DNA of 64,000 nt from Lactobacillaceae bacterium (GTDB taxonomy: Bacteria; Pseudomonadota; Alphaproteobacteria; RF32; CAG-239). The notes beneath the pieces are model-generated. The model ran no database searches, had not been told where the DNA came from, and worked only from the letters and a program-made list of their open reading frames with translations. Position numbers and translations under genes: made by a program. Of the stretch, positions 52,307-61,739 are shown one piece after another. The first letter of the stretch is position 1; each line of letters begins with the position of its first letter. Location: contig JAISVX010000001.1 of assembly GCA_031271345.1 (NCBI GenBank), positions 310,001 to 374,000 on the forward strand, read 5' to 3'.

Positions 52307-54160
52307 ATGGCAGATCAAGTTAAAACGGGAAATCAGGATTTAGCGGCAAGACCAAAGCGTAAAAGGATTAGAATAGGCGGTCCAGGCAGCAATGCGACTT
52401 CTGCGGCGGATCTCGCGAGGATGGATCTTGAAGACCGTTATAAAGACCAGATAGAGATGGAAAAACTCAGAGAAAGTCTTGGGCTTAGAAGCGGCGGCGT
52501 GTCTGTGACTGACATGATTTCATCAAAAGTAAAAGCCGATGAAAAAAAACAGGAAGAAAAGAAGGCTGAAGTAAAAAAAGAAGCTCCCAAAATAGAAACA
52601 TCATACTCCGCAGAAAGAGAAGAAGCTCTTGCCGCAATAATGGCGACCTTGAAAATGTTTAAGGAAATAACCAAAGAGTCCAGAGAAACGGGTGATAAGT
52701 CAAAGCTTGTGCATTTAAACAGTCTTGACGAGAGAGTGAGAAAATATTTGTCAAAGCTTGACGCTAAAGCTTTTAGCGATTTTGATAAGGATATATTTAA
52801 AGATATAAAAAAGGCTTATGAAAATTATAGCGACCAAAATACGTTTGATAGTTTTGCGGCTTTTGAGAAAAAGGTTAAATATGGAATTGACAGAGAAACA
52901 ATCAAAAAAATAAACGAGCTTTCAACCAAGGTAGTAGAGACAAATTCTTCTTCGGCAGCTGAAGAGCTGGCAAAACTTTTGGAAGGAAAATCTGACAAGG
53001 ATAAATCAACTTATATCAGTGAAATAGTCAGTGATTATAAAAAGAAAAGAACAGAGAAAAAATTTAAGGCAATGAATGTGTTTCTTAATGCCTGCGGAAG
53101 AGAAGTAGAAAGATTTACATATATAGAAACAAGTTATGACAAAAGAAAAGCAGCAAGGGCAGCTTTTGACGGTTCGTTTAATATTCCGGCGGATAAAGTA
53201 TCTGATGACAGAGATTTTGATAAGAAAGAATTTTCGCCATACTCCGATGCGTATAAAAAGTTTTTGGGCGACAGGAAAGCCCGCAGAGGAAGAGCAACGG
53301 AAGAAAATCAGCCCGCTGCGTACAGCTTGTCGGAATGCGAAGGATGGACGCTTCTTAAACAAGCCGGCGTTGATATTAATGAAGCGAAACTAAATGAAGC
53401 TTTTTCCATACTTAAGCTGCCAAAATCTTTGATAAAAAACCTTAACTGCACAGATTTAGCAAAGGTTTTGTATGACGCCAGAATGATTAAGGAAAATGCT
53501 AAACATGATATGACAGAATTTCCGCCGCTTGGAGCAAGCTTAAACTTTAAAGACGTTGACGACAGGAGCCAAACCAACTTTAGAGACGATTTCTTAAAAA
53601 AGTGTTTTTCGGATGAAAGCATAAAAACAAGCATAACAAATGATTTGCTGAAAAAAGGCGTTTCGCAGAAATATATTGATGTCTTGGTAAAAAGCATTTT
53701 AAGAAAAGATAACCCTACGGCCAACCCTGAGCCGATTGATGAAAATGGAGAGAAAATTAAAGGTCCGATACCTTTCATTACAATCCATCATAAAACTCCG
53801 ATACAAGACGCTGCAAAATTAGGCGATTTTTCTAAAATTAATGACTTTTCAAATCTTTTGATAGTCGTTGATATGCCGGGAGAATCCAACCATGAGCTTA
53901 GACATATTACCGACGAGCCGTTAAGCATTAATAAAAATCAAATATCAGAAGATGATGCTGAACTGCTTCCGGCATGGCAGGGAGCCGACGAAATTATCGC
54001 GGAGAGAATGGTGGATTTGTCAGACAGACGCGTTGCCGGTGTTTCTCTGGTTTACAGCAGCGGCTTTAATCAGGACAGCAATATAATGGCTGATATTATG
54101 ACCGATAATAAGTCAGATAAGAAAAACAAGAACTTAAGTATTACGATTGAGCGAGAATAA
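52307..54160 (+). CDS. Candidate HNH-type nuclease toxin/effector, unrecognised N-terminal region
   Basis: In this protein of about 617 residues, residues 1-110 are basic then Glu/Lys-rich, with no signal peptide. A long helical middle follows (about 110-480). A C-terminal region (about 490-550) reads FITIHHKTPIQDAAKL then INDFSNLLIVV and SNHELRH. The spacing of HH, N and H fits an HNH/DHH-like metal nuclease. GGGAGATGTTAAG precedes ATG 52307, preferred over 52265. Immediately downstream is a SUKH-like immunity protein gene, which supports the toxin call. The delivery mode is unknown. Confidence 0.6.
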   Translation: MADQVKTGNQDLAARPKRKRIRIGGPGSNATSAADLARMDLEDRYKDQIEMEKLRESLGLRSGGVSVTDMISSKVKADEKKQEEKKAEVKKEAPKIETSYSAEREEALAAIMATLKMFKEITKESRETGDKSKLVHLNSLDERVRKYLSKLDAKAFSDFDKDIFKDIKKAYENYSDQNTFDSFAAFEKKVKYGIDRETIKKINELSTKVVETNSSSAAEELAKLLEGKSDKDKSTYISEIVSDYKKKRTEKKFKAMNVFLNACGREVERFTYIETSYDKRKAARAAFDGSFNIPADKVSDDRDFDKKEFSPYSDAYKKFLGDRKARRGRATEENQPAAYSLSECEGWTLLKQAGVDINEAKLNEAFSILKLPKSLIKNLNCTDLAKVLYDARMIKENAKHDMTEFPPLGASLNFKDVDDRSQTNFRDDFLKKCFSDESIKTSITNDLLKKGVSQKYIDVLVKSILRKDNPTANPEPIDENGEKIKGPIPFITIHHKTPIQDAAKLGDFSKINDFSNLLIVVDMPGESNHELRHITDEPLSINKNQISEDDAELLPAWQGADEIIAERMVDLSDRRVAGVSLVYSSGFNQDSNIMADIMTDNKSDKKNKNLSITIERE

Positions 54161-54162
54161 AA

Positions 54163-54585
54163 ATGCAGGATTTTGTAGATGTCTTAAAAAAGAAAAATAA
54201 TTTGCGTTTAGGCAGAAGAGCCGATGTTAGAAAAATTATTGCGGCAAAACAATATTTGGAAACGGATAACTTTGCCAAAATACCAGACGATTATTCCTTA
54301 TTTATAAAATATGTAAACGGCGTTATTGGAAATAATGTTAAAATTTATGGAGTTATGCCTGAAGTAGATATGGGTTTTTCCGACATTGTTTCAAAAAATG
54401 AAATAATAAACAGAAGCGATAAAAACAAGGTTATTGTAATTGGCAGCAATTCTTTTGACTGGCTGGTTTATGACTGGGAGCAGAACGAATATCAGGCGCG
54501 CGATTTGGACGACGGCTTCGTAGTTGAGCGTTTTTCAAATATTCAGGCGGCATTGGTTTATTTCTTATCTCTTGATGCCGCTTAG
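54163..54585 (+). CDS. SUKH/SMI1-KNR4-like immunity protein
   Basis: This 140-residue protein contains KIPDDYSLFIKYVNGVIGNNVKIYG, the start of SUKH domains. VIVIGSNSFDWLVYDWEQNEYQARDLDDG and a C-terminal helix that ends in YFLSLD follow. SUKH proteins protect cells against polymorphic toxins, often HNH-type nucleases. It starts 2 nt after the HNH-like gene and ends 8 nt before the zincin gene, so all three form one operon. Confidence 0.75.
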   Translation: MQDFVDVLKKKNNLRLGRRADVRKIIAAKQYLETDNFAKIPDDYSLFIKYVNGVIGNNVKIYGVMPEVDMGFSDIVSKNEIINRSDKNKVIVIGSNSFDWLVYDWEQNEYQARDLDDGFVVERFSNIQAALVYFLSLDAA

Positions 54586-54593
54586 GTGTTTAA

Positions 54594-56630
54594 ATGAGAG
54601 ACTATGAGCATGAAGCAAAATTCGATGAAAAAGTTGAAGAGGTTCTGAAGTCTCGGGATTTAGACGCGTTTAAAACTCTTTTTCCTTCCGTGAAAAAGAT
54701 GGTTTTATATTCTAATAAAACTCCGCCTTATCCGCATAAAAAAGACAGCGTATTAGCCATATTGGCAAAAATCGGCGATAAAAAGTTTTTTAATGAGCTT
54801 TGGGACGAGTATTTTCCTTTGGATGACCACCTGAGCTACATATATGGTCCAGATTTTCTTAAAGGCACGACGTCTTTGGGCGAGACAATAAACTATCACT
54901 ATTTTAAGGACAGCTTGTCGGCAAAAGAAAAATGCGATGCCGAGATTTTTTGTTCAGGCAGTAAGACGGCAAAGAAAATTCTTATAAATAAAAGAAAAGA
55001 GATAACCGTTGACAGCAGAACCCGCGAGCAGAAAAAAAGAGCGGAGTTCTATTATAACCTAAGGGATAAATATGCTTCTATCGGCGGAAATGATGCGGCG
55101 GACATGTTTCGCGATATTGAGCTGCGCGGGGATGATTTGGTAGAAAATATTAAGGGCAAAGATTTTGTATTAAGACGAGATTTTAAAAAAATTGCCAGAG
55201 TGGAGCTTCATCATGTTCCGACAAAAAATAATACGCTTGATTATGTTTCCGTCGTTAATGATTTGGATATATCAATAGGCGCGGATAATTTATCGAAGCA
55301 GGTTTTTAATAAACTAGACTTTCCAGATTTGTTTTTTAATCTGAGATATGAAGACTTTCTTGCCAGGCTTGCCGACGCGTATGCTGTTTTGCCGAAGGCA
55401 GAGGTTCATAAAGATTTATACAGGTTTTCTTCAATAAACAACCATACTTTGGTAATTGAAAATGATAATAGTGTCGAGCATAGAGACGTGAGCGAAAACG
55501 CCTATGCCATATATTGTCATGATACAAAAAAGACATATTTAAATGCCAGGTTAATCGAAGATGATGATGACGACCTTTTAATAACAATCTCACATGAAAA
55601 CACTCACGGGTTTGATTTTAGCCATAATACGATGACATTAAGCGATAATCTTATAAATCCGGCAATGACGTGGTTTTGTATAGAAAAAGAATTAAACGTA
55701 AAGCATAATTCCAAAATAGCTGAAATAGTTTCCAGTGCGATGGGATATAAAGGCAGTTTTAAATTTCCTATAGAAATGCTTCCAAGACTCATGGCGGAGG
55801 GTTATGGGGATGATAAGCTTGCCGAAAGCGCCGTTAAGCTGGTTAATCTGCTAAACCAGTATGAAAACAAAGGCTATAAAGCGCTTGTTAACAGATATGA
55901 AATGTTCGGTCATGACAATATATTCGCCGCGATGGCGGACAGTTATCTTTCAGAAAAAGACAAACCTGCTGCCGAAGATATTAATCTTTATAGCGCGGAG
56001 ACCACATTGTCGGATCTTATATCAGAAAAGTCTTTTGCAGTTGTGAAAGAAGCGATTATATCGAAATACGGCAAGTTTGACGTTGACTTTATAAGGGAAG
56101 AAATAGCGGCAAATATAGATGCCGCGTATGGCGAAATGAAAGAATATGAGAAAGCTTTCGGCGGCAATGAGAATTTGAAAAAACTTGATATTGGCAGGAA
56201 GCTTTATGCTCTTGAGCCGTCAATTCTGTCAAAAGGGGCTTTGGAAGACTTTTATTATGAGACAGCGGCGAAGCCTTATGGATTTTATAGCAGTGACGGT
56301 CGTTTTAATCTGAGCAGGTTTTACGCGGAATTTTCTGCTCAAATGCTAAAAATAGAAAAAGAAAACAAGCCGAAAGAAAAAACAAGAGAAATATTAAGAA
56401 CTTATATTTTGTTGAATGAAACGGGCAAAAGTGTTGGATTTAAACCTGATAAAAGAATAAATTTTGAAAAAATAAATATGTCGTTTGAAAGCCGTAAGGA
56501 TATTGGCAGACATGTTCAAAATCTTAACAGGGGTATGCAGAGTTTGTATGATGATATTAGGGAAAGAAATTTAAGCGCTTCCGCGGCAAACAATGTGTTA
56601 TATATAGGCAAGAAAGCCGCTTCAAGATAA
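54594..56630 (+). CDS. Large protein with HExxH zinc-peptidase motif, toxin-cassette member
   Basis: The protein has 678 residues. Residues 1-170 contain short helical repeats, perhaps ankyrin-like. The central part carries LLITISHENTHGFDFS with HENTH at residues 334-338, an HExxH zinc site. IEMLPRLMAEGYGDD (about 400) may contribute a third ligand. The C-terminal 200 residues are helical and lysine/glutamate-rich. No signal peptide is present. It shares the operon with the HNH-like gene and the SUKH gene. A toxin or effector peptidase is the leading idea. Confidence 0.6.
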   Translation: MRDYEHEAKFDEKVEEVLKSRDLDAFKTLFPSVKKMVLYSNKTPPYPHKKDSVLAILAKIGDKKFFNELWDEYFPLDDHLSYIYGPDFLKGTTSLGETINYHYFKDSLSAKEKCDAEIFCSGSKTAKKILINKRKEITVDSRTREQKKRAEFYYNLRDKYASIGGNDAADMFRDIELRGDDLVENIKGKDFVLRRDFKKIARVELHHVPTKNNTLDYVSVVNDLDISIGADNLSKQVFNKLDFPDLFFNLRYEDFLARLADAYAVLPKAEVHKDLYRFSSINNHTLVIENDNSVEHRDVSENAYAIYCHDTKKTYLNARLIEDDDDDLLITISHENTHGFDFSHNTMTLSDNLINPAMTWFCIEKELNVKHNSKIAEIVSSAMGYKGSFKFPIEMLPRLMAEGYGDDKLAESAVKLVNLLNQYENKGYKALVNRYEMFGHDNIFAAMADSYLSEKDKPAAEDINLYSAETTLSDLISEKSFAVVKEAIISKYGKFDVDFIREEIAANIDAAYGEMKEYEKAFGGNENLKKLDIGRKLYALEPSILSKGALEDFYYETAAKPYGFYSSDGRFNLSRFYAEFSAQMLKIEKENKPKEKTREILRTYILLNETGKSVGFKPDKRINFEKINMSFESRKDIGRHVQNLNRGMQSLYDDIRERNLSASAANNVLYIGKKAASR

Positions 56631-56634
56631 AGTA

Positions 56635-56668
56635 AAGCCCGTTCTTTAACAGAGCGGGCTTCTTCTTA
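56635..56668 (+). terminator. Terminator of the toxin cassette
   Basis: AAGCCCGTTCT (56635-56645) pairs with AGAGCGGGCTT (56651-56661), apart from one mismatch, followed by a T-rich tail. Confidence 0.75.
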
Positions 56669-56683
56669 TTTGTGAAATATATT

Positions 56684-56932
56684 TTATTGGTTAACCTGTT
56701 CGCCCTCAACTTCTATGTCTGGATGAACAAATTTGGTATTGCCTTTTTGGTAAAAATAAAAGTCTCTTCTAAGTCTTGTTTTATCCTTAATTGACAGTTC
56801 GTTCCATTCGCCTTCTGACATATCATAGGGATAAGTCTCTTTTACAACAGGTTCGACGACAGGCTTTGGGTCGCCGTCAAAACTGCATGCCGAAAGTATT
56901 AAAAACAAGGACAGTACAATGATTTTTTTCAT
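56684..56932 (-). CDS. Small lipoprotein of unknown function
   Basis: In this protein of about 82 residues the signal peptide KKIIVLSLFLILSAC ends at the lipobox cysteine. An acidic, mostly disordered part with YPYDMSEGEWNELSIKDKTR follows. GGAGAAAAAAT precedes ATG 56932, preferred to 56959. No known family. Confidence 0.7.
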   Translation of the reverse strand: MKKIIVLSLFLILSACSFDGDPKPVVEPVVKETYPYDMSEGEWNELSIKDKTRLRRDFYFYQKGNTKFVHPDIEVEGEQVNQ

Positions 56933-57099
56933 ATTTTTTCTCCGTTGGGGTTGCTTCACTATTTTATTTAGTCATCAAATCGCATTATCCAAGAGAGAAA
57001 AGTTTATAAATTGAGTATAAGTTTGATTGTTTAATAGATTATTTAAAAAGTAGGGCATATTATACACCCCATTAAAGGAAATTTAGTTAGGAGGAAAAT

Positions 57100-59523
57100 A
57101 TGCCTTTTATTAAAAACGTTGGTAGAAAAGGATTGTTCTTGCTTGCAGCGATGTTCGCCGCTTCAAATGCAGCCGCATCGGAAGTGGATTTAATCCTGCC
57201 GGAACTTGATGTTGGTTATAATATTTTTGGTTATAACATTCTGGGAACACAAATTTTGAGCTACGGCTTGGTGATTTGCGTACTTGGTTTATTGTTTGGA
57301 TTATGCGAGTTTGTAAGAATCAGAAGACTTCCAGCACACAAATCTATGCTGGCGGTTTCTGAGACAATTTATGAAACCTGCAAAACTTATATGAAACAGC
57401 AGGCGAAACTTCTTGTTGTATTGGAGTTGTTTATTGCCGCGTGTATTTTCTATTACTTTTACTTTTTAAGCGGAATCCCAATGGTTAAAGTGCTTAATAT
57501 TCTGCTTTGGTCAATTCTCGGTATTTTAGGCTCGTTCTCTGTGGCTTGGTTCGGGATGAGAATTAATACTTACGCAAACTCCAGAACGGCTTTTGCGTCG
57601 CTGAAAGGAAAAGCGTTCGATGTAATGAGCCTGCCTCTTCGTTCAGGCATGTCTATCGGCGTGCTTCTAATCTGCGTTGAGTTAATCCTTATGATTGTGA
57701 TTTTGCTTTGGGTGCCAAAAGATTATGCCGGCGCATGCTTCATCGGCTTTGCAATCGGCGAGAGCCTGGGCGCTTCTGCGCTTCGTATCTGCGGCGGTAT
57801 TTTTACAAAGATTGCGGACATCGGCGCGGATTTGATGAAAATCATCTTTAAGATTGACGAAGACGATGCCAGAAACCCTGGCGTTATTGCAGACTGCGTC
57901 GGCGATAATGCCGGCGACTCTGTCGGACCTACTGCCGATGGTTTTGAAACTTACGGCGTGACCGGCGTAGCGTTGGTAACATTCATCATGCTGGCTGTCG
58001 GCATGTTCTACTCTCCTAGCGGCGAGTTGGTAAGTATGGCTGGCGGAATCACTATTCAGGCTAAATTTATTGTATGGATTTTTGCTATGAGACTTTTGAT
58101 GATTTTAACCTCTATCTTCTCTTACTGGTTAAATGCAAAGGTTTCAAAATGTCTGTACGGCAAAAAAGAAGCGTTTGATTTTGAAGCTCCATTAACCAGT
58201 TTGGTATGGGTGACATCTATTGTTTCTATCATGGTTACTTTTGCAATTTCATATATAATGTTAAAAGATTTTAACCCTGATTTATGGTGGAGATTGGCAA
58301 CAATCATCAGCTGCGGAACATTTGCGGCAGCGGTTATTCCCGAGTTTACAAAAATCTTTACATCCGCAAAATCTAAGCATGTTTCGGAGATTGTAAATGC
58401 AAGTCGTGAAGGCGGCGCGTCTTTGAACATTATTTCAGGCTTGGTCGCTGGTAACTTTTCCGCTTTTTGGAAAGGTTTGGTCATGGTTGCCCTGATGGCA
58501 GTCGCATACTTTGCTTCCTTGGAAGTTGTCGGAGATTATATGATTTATCCGTCTGTGTTTGCTTTTGGTTTGGTTGCGTTCGGTATGCTTGGCATGGGTC
58601 CGGTTACTATCGCTGTGGACAGCTATGGTCCTGTTACGGATAATGCGCAGTCAGTGTTTGAGCTTTCTCAAATCGAACAGATTAAAGGCGTTGCAAAAGA
58701 TATTGAAATAGAATACGGATTTAAGCCTAATTTCAGGCATGGCAAAGATTTGTTGGAAGAGAACGACAGCGCCGGAAATACTTTCAAAGCGACAGCAAAG
58801 CCTGTTCTTATCGGCACTGCGGTTATCGGCGCGACAACCATGATTTTTTCAATCATTTTGATGTTGGGCTTGAAGCTTGAACTTCTTGACGCTCACGTGC
58901 TGTTTGGTCTAATCCTCGGCGGCGCGGTAATCTACTGGTTCTCGGGAGCTTCTATGCAGGCGGTTTCCGCAGGCGCGTATAAAGCGGTGAACTATATTAA
59001 ACAGCACATCAAACTTGACGGCAAAACGGCGGCTTCTATTGAAGAAAGTAAAGAAGTTGTGAGAATTTGTACTGTGTATGCGCAAAAAGGCATGCTGAAT
59101 ATCTTTATCGCAATTTTTTCATTTACTATCTGCTTTGCGTGTCTTAATGCCAGCTTGTTTGCGAGCTATTTAATTTCTATCGCAATCTTTGGGTTGTTTC
59201 AGGCGTTGTTTATGGCAAACGGCGGCGGAGCATGGGATAACGCGAAGAAAGTTGTGGAAGTTGACCTTAAAGAAAAAGGCACGGACCTTCATGCGGCAAC
59301 CGTAGTCGGCGATACTGTCGGCGATCCTTTCAAGGATACGTCTTCCGTGTCATTAAATCCGATTATTAAGTTTACAACATTGTTTGGTCTTTTAGCCGTT
59401 GAAATGGCTGAAGCGGCGCCTAAAAATGTTACTATCGGCGCGAGCATAGTGTTTGGCTTAATCGCATTGTTCTTTGTATACCGTTCATTCTATAATATGA
59501 GAATTGAAGCGGCTAAAAAATAA
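57100..59523 (+). CDS. hppA: Membrane-bound ion-translocating pyrophosphatase
   Basis: This 807-residue protein has about sixteen membrane helices. Motifs include DDARNPGVIADCVGDNAGDSVG and GPVTDNAQSVFELSQ. GGGAWDNAKKVVEVD and KGTDLHAATVVGDTVGDPFKDT lie near the C-terminus. These bind Mg-pyrophosphate. It pumps H+ or Na+ using PPi hydrolysis. GNTFKAT carries Lys where K+-dependent enzymes have Ala, so a K+-independent type is likely. AGGAGGAAAAT precedes the ATG. Confidence 0.96.
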   Translation: MPFIKNVGRKGLFLLAAMFAASNAAASEVDLILPELDVGYNIFGYNILGTQILSYGLVICVLGLLFGLCEFVRIRRLPAHKSMLAVSETIYETCKTYMKQQAKLLVVLELFIAACIFYYFYFLSGIPMVKVLNILLWSILGILGSFSVAWFGMRINTYANSRTAFASLKGKAFDVMSLPLRSGMSIGVLLICVELILMIVILLWVPKDYAGACFIGFAIGESLGASALRICGGIFTKIADIGADLMKIIFKIDEDDARNPGVIADCVGDNAGDSVGPTADGFETYGVTGVALVTFIMLAVGMFYSPSGELVSMAGGITIQAKFIVWIFAMRLLMILTSIFSYWLNAKVSKCLYGKKEAFDFEAPLTSLVWVTSIVSIMVTFAISYIMLKDFNPDLWWRLATIISCGTFAAAVIPEFTKIFTSAKSKHVSEIVNASREGGASLNIISGLVAGNFSAFWKGLVMVALMAVAYFASLEVVGDYMIYPSVFAFGLVAFGMLGMGPVTIAVDSYGPVTDNAQSVFELSQIEQIKGVAKDIEIEYGFKPNFRHGKDLLEENDSAGNTFKATAKPVLIGTAVIGATTMIFSIILMLGLKLELLDAHVLFGLILGGAVIYWFSGASMQAVSAGAYKAVNYIKQHIKLDGKTAASIEESKEVVRICTVYAQKGMLNIFIAIFSFTICFACLNASLFASYLISIAIFGLFQALFMANGGGAWDNAKKVVEVDLKEKGTDLHAATVVGDTVGDPFKDTSSVSLNPIIKFTTLFGLLAVEMAEAAPKNVTIGASIVFGLIALFFVYRSFYNMRIEAAKK

Positions 59524-59541
59524 TAGCTGAAAAGAGCAAAT

Positions 59542-59572
59542 AAAAAGGGGCTGGAAATCAGCTCCTTTTTTA
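59542..59572 (+). terminator. Terminator after hppA
   Basis: AAAAAGGGGCTG (59542-59553) pairs with CAGCTCCTTTTT (59559-59570) with one GU pair, with T residues following. Confidence 0.85.
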
Positions 59573-60133
59573 TGCAAATTCTATATAGCTTAACACCGCT
59601 TCAAATTCTGTTTTGTTTGGGCTGCAGATGTATGCGCCGGCATTGATTTTTTCCGTATCTTTTATGAAGGGAAATTTACGCAATGGAACATAATTATCTC
59701 CGTCCTTAGAATAAGAAAACTCGAAAACATCAGATTTTCTTGCCGCTCTGAGCCAGATATTTGTGTCTTCATAATCAAGCTGGATTTCGCTTATATCTGA
59801 GAGACCCAAATTGGTAACAGACAGGCAGACTTTGTTTTTGCCGTCGTCATCCCACATCGAATAGCACTTAGCCCAGTTTTCTTTATCTATTCTTAGCATA
59901 ATTCCGCACTGAGCTTTAGTTGGTCTGGCTATCAGCGTCCAATTAACGGTTAGGGAAAAATCGCCTTGCTTGGGAGTATGAAAGAAATGTCCGCTGTCTC
60001 TGCTCAGGCTTATTTTTTTGTTCTGCCAGAAATTTGTTTCGGGATTTGCGACGACCTTCATTCCGCTGTCGAGGAAGAAAACGGCTTGAGGCTCGTTTAA
60101 CCATTCAAAGTCGCGAAGTTGTTGGAGTAACAT
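59570..60133 (-). CDS. DUF1349 concanavalin-like protein
   Basis: This 187-residue protein has a beta-rich pattern, with TNFWQNKKISLSRDSGHFF, AQCGIMLRIDKENWAKCYS and KINAGAYICSPNKTEFEAVL. These are typical of the DUF1349 family (YoaB-like), which resembles carbohydrate-binding lectin folds. Function is unknown and no signal peptide is present. It is convergent with hppA. Confidence 0.85.
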   Translation of the reverse strand: MLLQQLRDFEWLNEPQAVFFLDSGMKVVANPETNFWQNKKISLSRDSGHFFHTPKQGDFSLTVNWTLIARPTKAQCGIMLRIDKENWAKCYSMWDDDGKNKVCLSVTNLGLSDISEIQLDYEDTNIWLRAARKSDVFEFSYSKDGDNYVPLRKFPFIKDTEKINAGAYICSPNKTEFEAVLSYIEFA

Positions 60134-60195
60134 TTATGAATCTTTCCTTTGTTATAATTACTTCTCTTAGTATCATCAAATAGTAAAAATAAAAT

Positions 60196-60226
60196 AAAAA
60201 AAGAGTTGGAACTTCCAACTCTTTTT
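60196..60226 (-). terminator. Terminator of the orphan gene at 60249 (symmetric)
   Basis: GAGTTGG (60203-60209) and CCAACTC (60215-60221) flank AACTT. A runs lie on the left and T runs on the right, so it can act on either strand. Confidence 0.75.
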
Positions 60227-60248
60227 AAAGCCTTTAACAGCGTTGGCG

Positions 60249-60686
60249 TTATTCAACATCCATCGCTTGGAGAAGCAGGCATTCTCGATCGGAAAGAGGA
60301 ATCCCGACGCAGTAGACAACGTCGTTCGAGAACTTGCCTGTCGAAAGATTCAGAAATGCTTTATAAGCATCTTCATCGGTGTTGACCTCTTCCGCCAGCC
60401 AGCAGTCCGCATCGTTGGGGATGGTTTCAATCCCGAGAAGCAGCAACAGCTCGTTTATCCTGTCGATGTTGAAGTAGATGAAATAACCCTCTTTTGCGGT
60501 TATTTCACGGATTTTGCTTTTTTCTGGGACGTTTTTGGCGGGAAGTTTTTTCCACAAAGAAGGAAGCTGCAGGAATGCGCCGTCTAAGAGGTGGATAGCC
60601 TTGACATTTCCTTCATGGACAACACTAAAGTTTACAATAGTGCCATCGTTCAACATTAAGTCGCCGAAATTAAAGTTTTTTTCCAT
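60249..60686 (-). CDS. Orphan protein of unknown function with foreign composition
   Basis: This 145-residue protein has no signal peptide or membrane helix. Segments include MLNDGTIVNFSVVHEGNVKA, KEGYFIYFNIDRINELLLLL and GKFSNDVVYCVGIPLSDREC. No family is recognised. The gene is GC-richer than its neighbours, uses C-ending codons and has no ribosome-binding site (AATATAATTCTT before the ATG). This is the same style as the genes at 9304 and 10221, suggesting a common outside origin. Confidence 0.55.
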   Translation of the reverse strand: MEKNFNFGDLMLNDGTIVNFSVVHEGNVKAIHLLDGAFLQLPSLWKKLPAKNVPEKSKIREITAKEGYFIYFNIDRINELLLLLGIETIPNDADCWLAEEVNTDEDAYKAFLNLSTGKFSNDVVYCVGIPLSDRECLLLQAMDVE

Positions 60687-60760
60687 AAGAATTATATTTA
60701 GGTGAATGAATAGTATTTATTAGTATTCTTTCTATCATTTATTGGAAAAGTAGTCAATCC

Positions 60761-61693
60761 TCAGTTGCTTCTTACAGATTCATCCGCAGATTTTGCAAGA
60801 ACTTCTTCCAGTTCTTTATTTTTGGTTTTTGGAGAAACAATTTTAAGGGTGATTATTTGGTCGCCCTGCGAGGTTTTGGAGTTTATGCCTTTGCCTTTTA
60901 ATCTCAGTTTTTCTCCAGAGGATGTGTATGGAGGGATATTAACCGCAACTTTTCCCGAGATGGTTGGCACGGTTATTTTGGCGCCCAAAATAGCTTCTTT
61001 CATTGTTATCGGAAGTTCCAGAAGAATATTTAAGCTGTCCGCAGTAAAATACGGGTGCTTATCAACTTTTATTGTTATGAGAACATCGCCGTTTGGTCCG
61101 CCGCCGGTTCCTTCATATCCCAAGCCTTTAAGCCTCAGAGTCTGCCCGTCGACAGTGCCTGCGGGGATTTTAACGTTAATGTTTCTGTTATTAAGAGATA
61201 TGGTTTTTTCGTCGCCATTTGCAGCGTCTAAAAAGCTGACGCGCATCGTGTAGGAAATGTCTTGTCCTTTGCGCGGACGGGTTTTTGTTCTCCCTCCGCC
61301 AAAGCCTTGAAACCCGCCGCCGCCGAAAATTGAAGACAAATCGTCGCCAAAAATTGAAGAAAAATCAAATCCGCTGTCTCCTCCTGTCGAGGAGTAGTTA
61401 AATCCTCCCTGACCAAAAGGACTGCCTCCTTGTCCCCCCCCAAAGCCGCCGGCTCCGAACCCGGTAGGTTTTCCGTCGGCGTCAATTTCGTTATTGTCGT
61501 ATTTTTTGCGTTTTTCCTTGTCGCCTAAAATTTCGTAAGCGGTAGCGGCTTCTTTGAACTTGTTTGAAGCTTCTTCATTGTCTTTATTAACGTCCGGGTG
61601 ATATTTACGCGCAAGCTTTCTGTAAGCAGATTTTATTTCTGCTTCGCCGGCTGTTTTTGAAACGCCTAAGACGCTATAAGGATCCTTACTCAT
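60761..61693 (-). CDS. J-domain co-chaperone (CbpA/DnaJ C-terminal type)
   Basis: In this 310-residue protein the N-terminal J domain contains [19 protein letters not shown] with the HPD tripeptide. A Gly/Phe-rich linker (about 77-135) and two substrate-binding beta domains follow. The zinc-finger CxxCxGxG repeats of DnaJ are absent, so it belongs to the CbpA class. It stimulates DnaK ATPase. No dnaK is in this window. Confidence 0.9.
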   Translation of the reverse strand: MSKDPYSVLGVSKTAGEAEIKSAYRKLARKYHPDVNKDNEEASNKFKEAATAYEILGDKEKRKKYDNNEIDADGKPTGFGAGGFGGGQGGSPFGQGGFNYSSTGGDSGFDFSSIFGDDLSSIFGGGGFQGFGGGRTKTRPRKGQDISYTMRVSFLDAANGDEKTISLNNRNINVKIPAGTVDGQTLRLKGLGYEGTGGGPNGDVLITIKVDKHPYFTADSLNILLELPITMKEAILGAKITVPTISGKVAVNIPPYTSSGEKLRLKGKGINSKTSQGDQIITLKIVSPKTKNKELEEVLAKSADESVRSN

Positions 61694-61739
61694 AAAGCAC
61701 GCTTTCTTGGTTTATATAATAATATATAGGAAGCATGGT

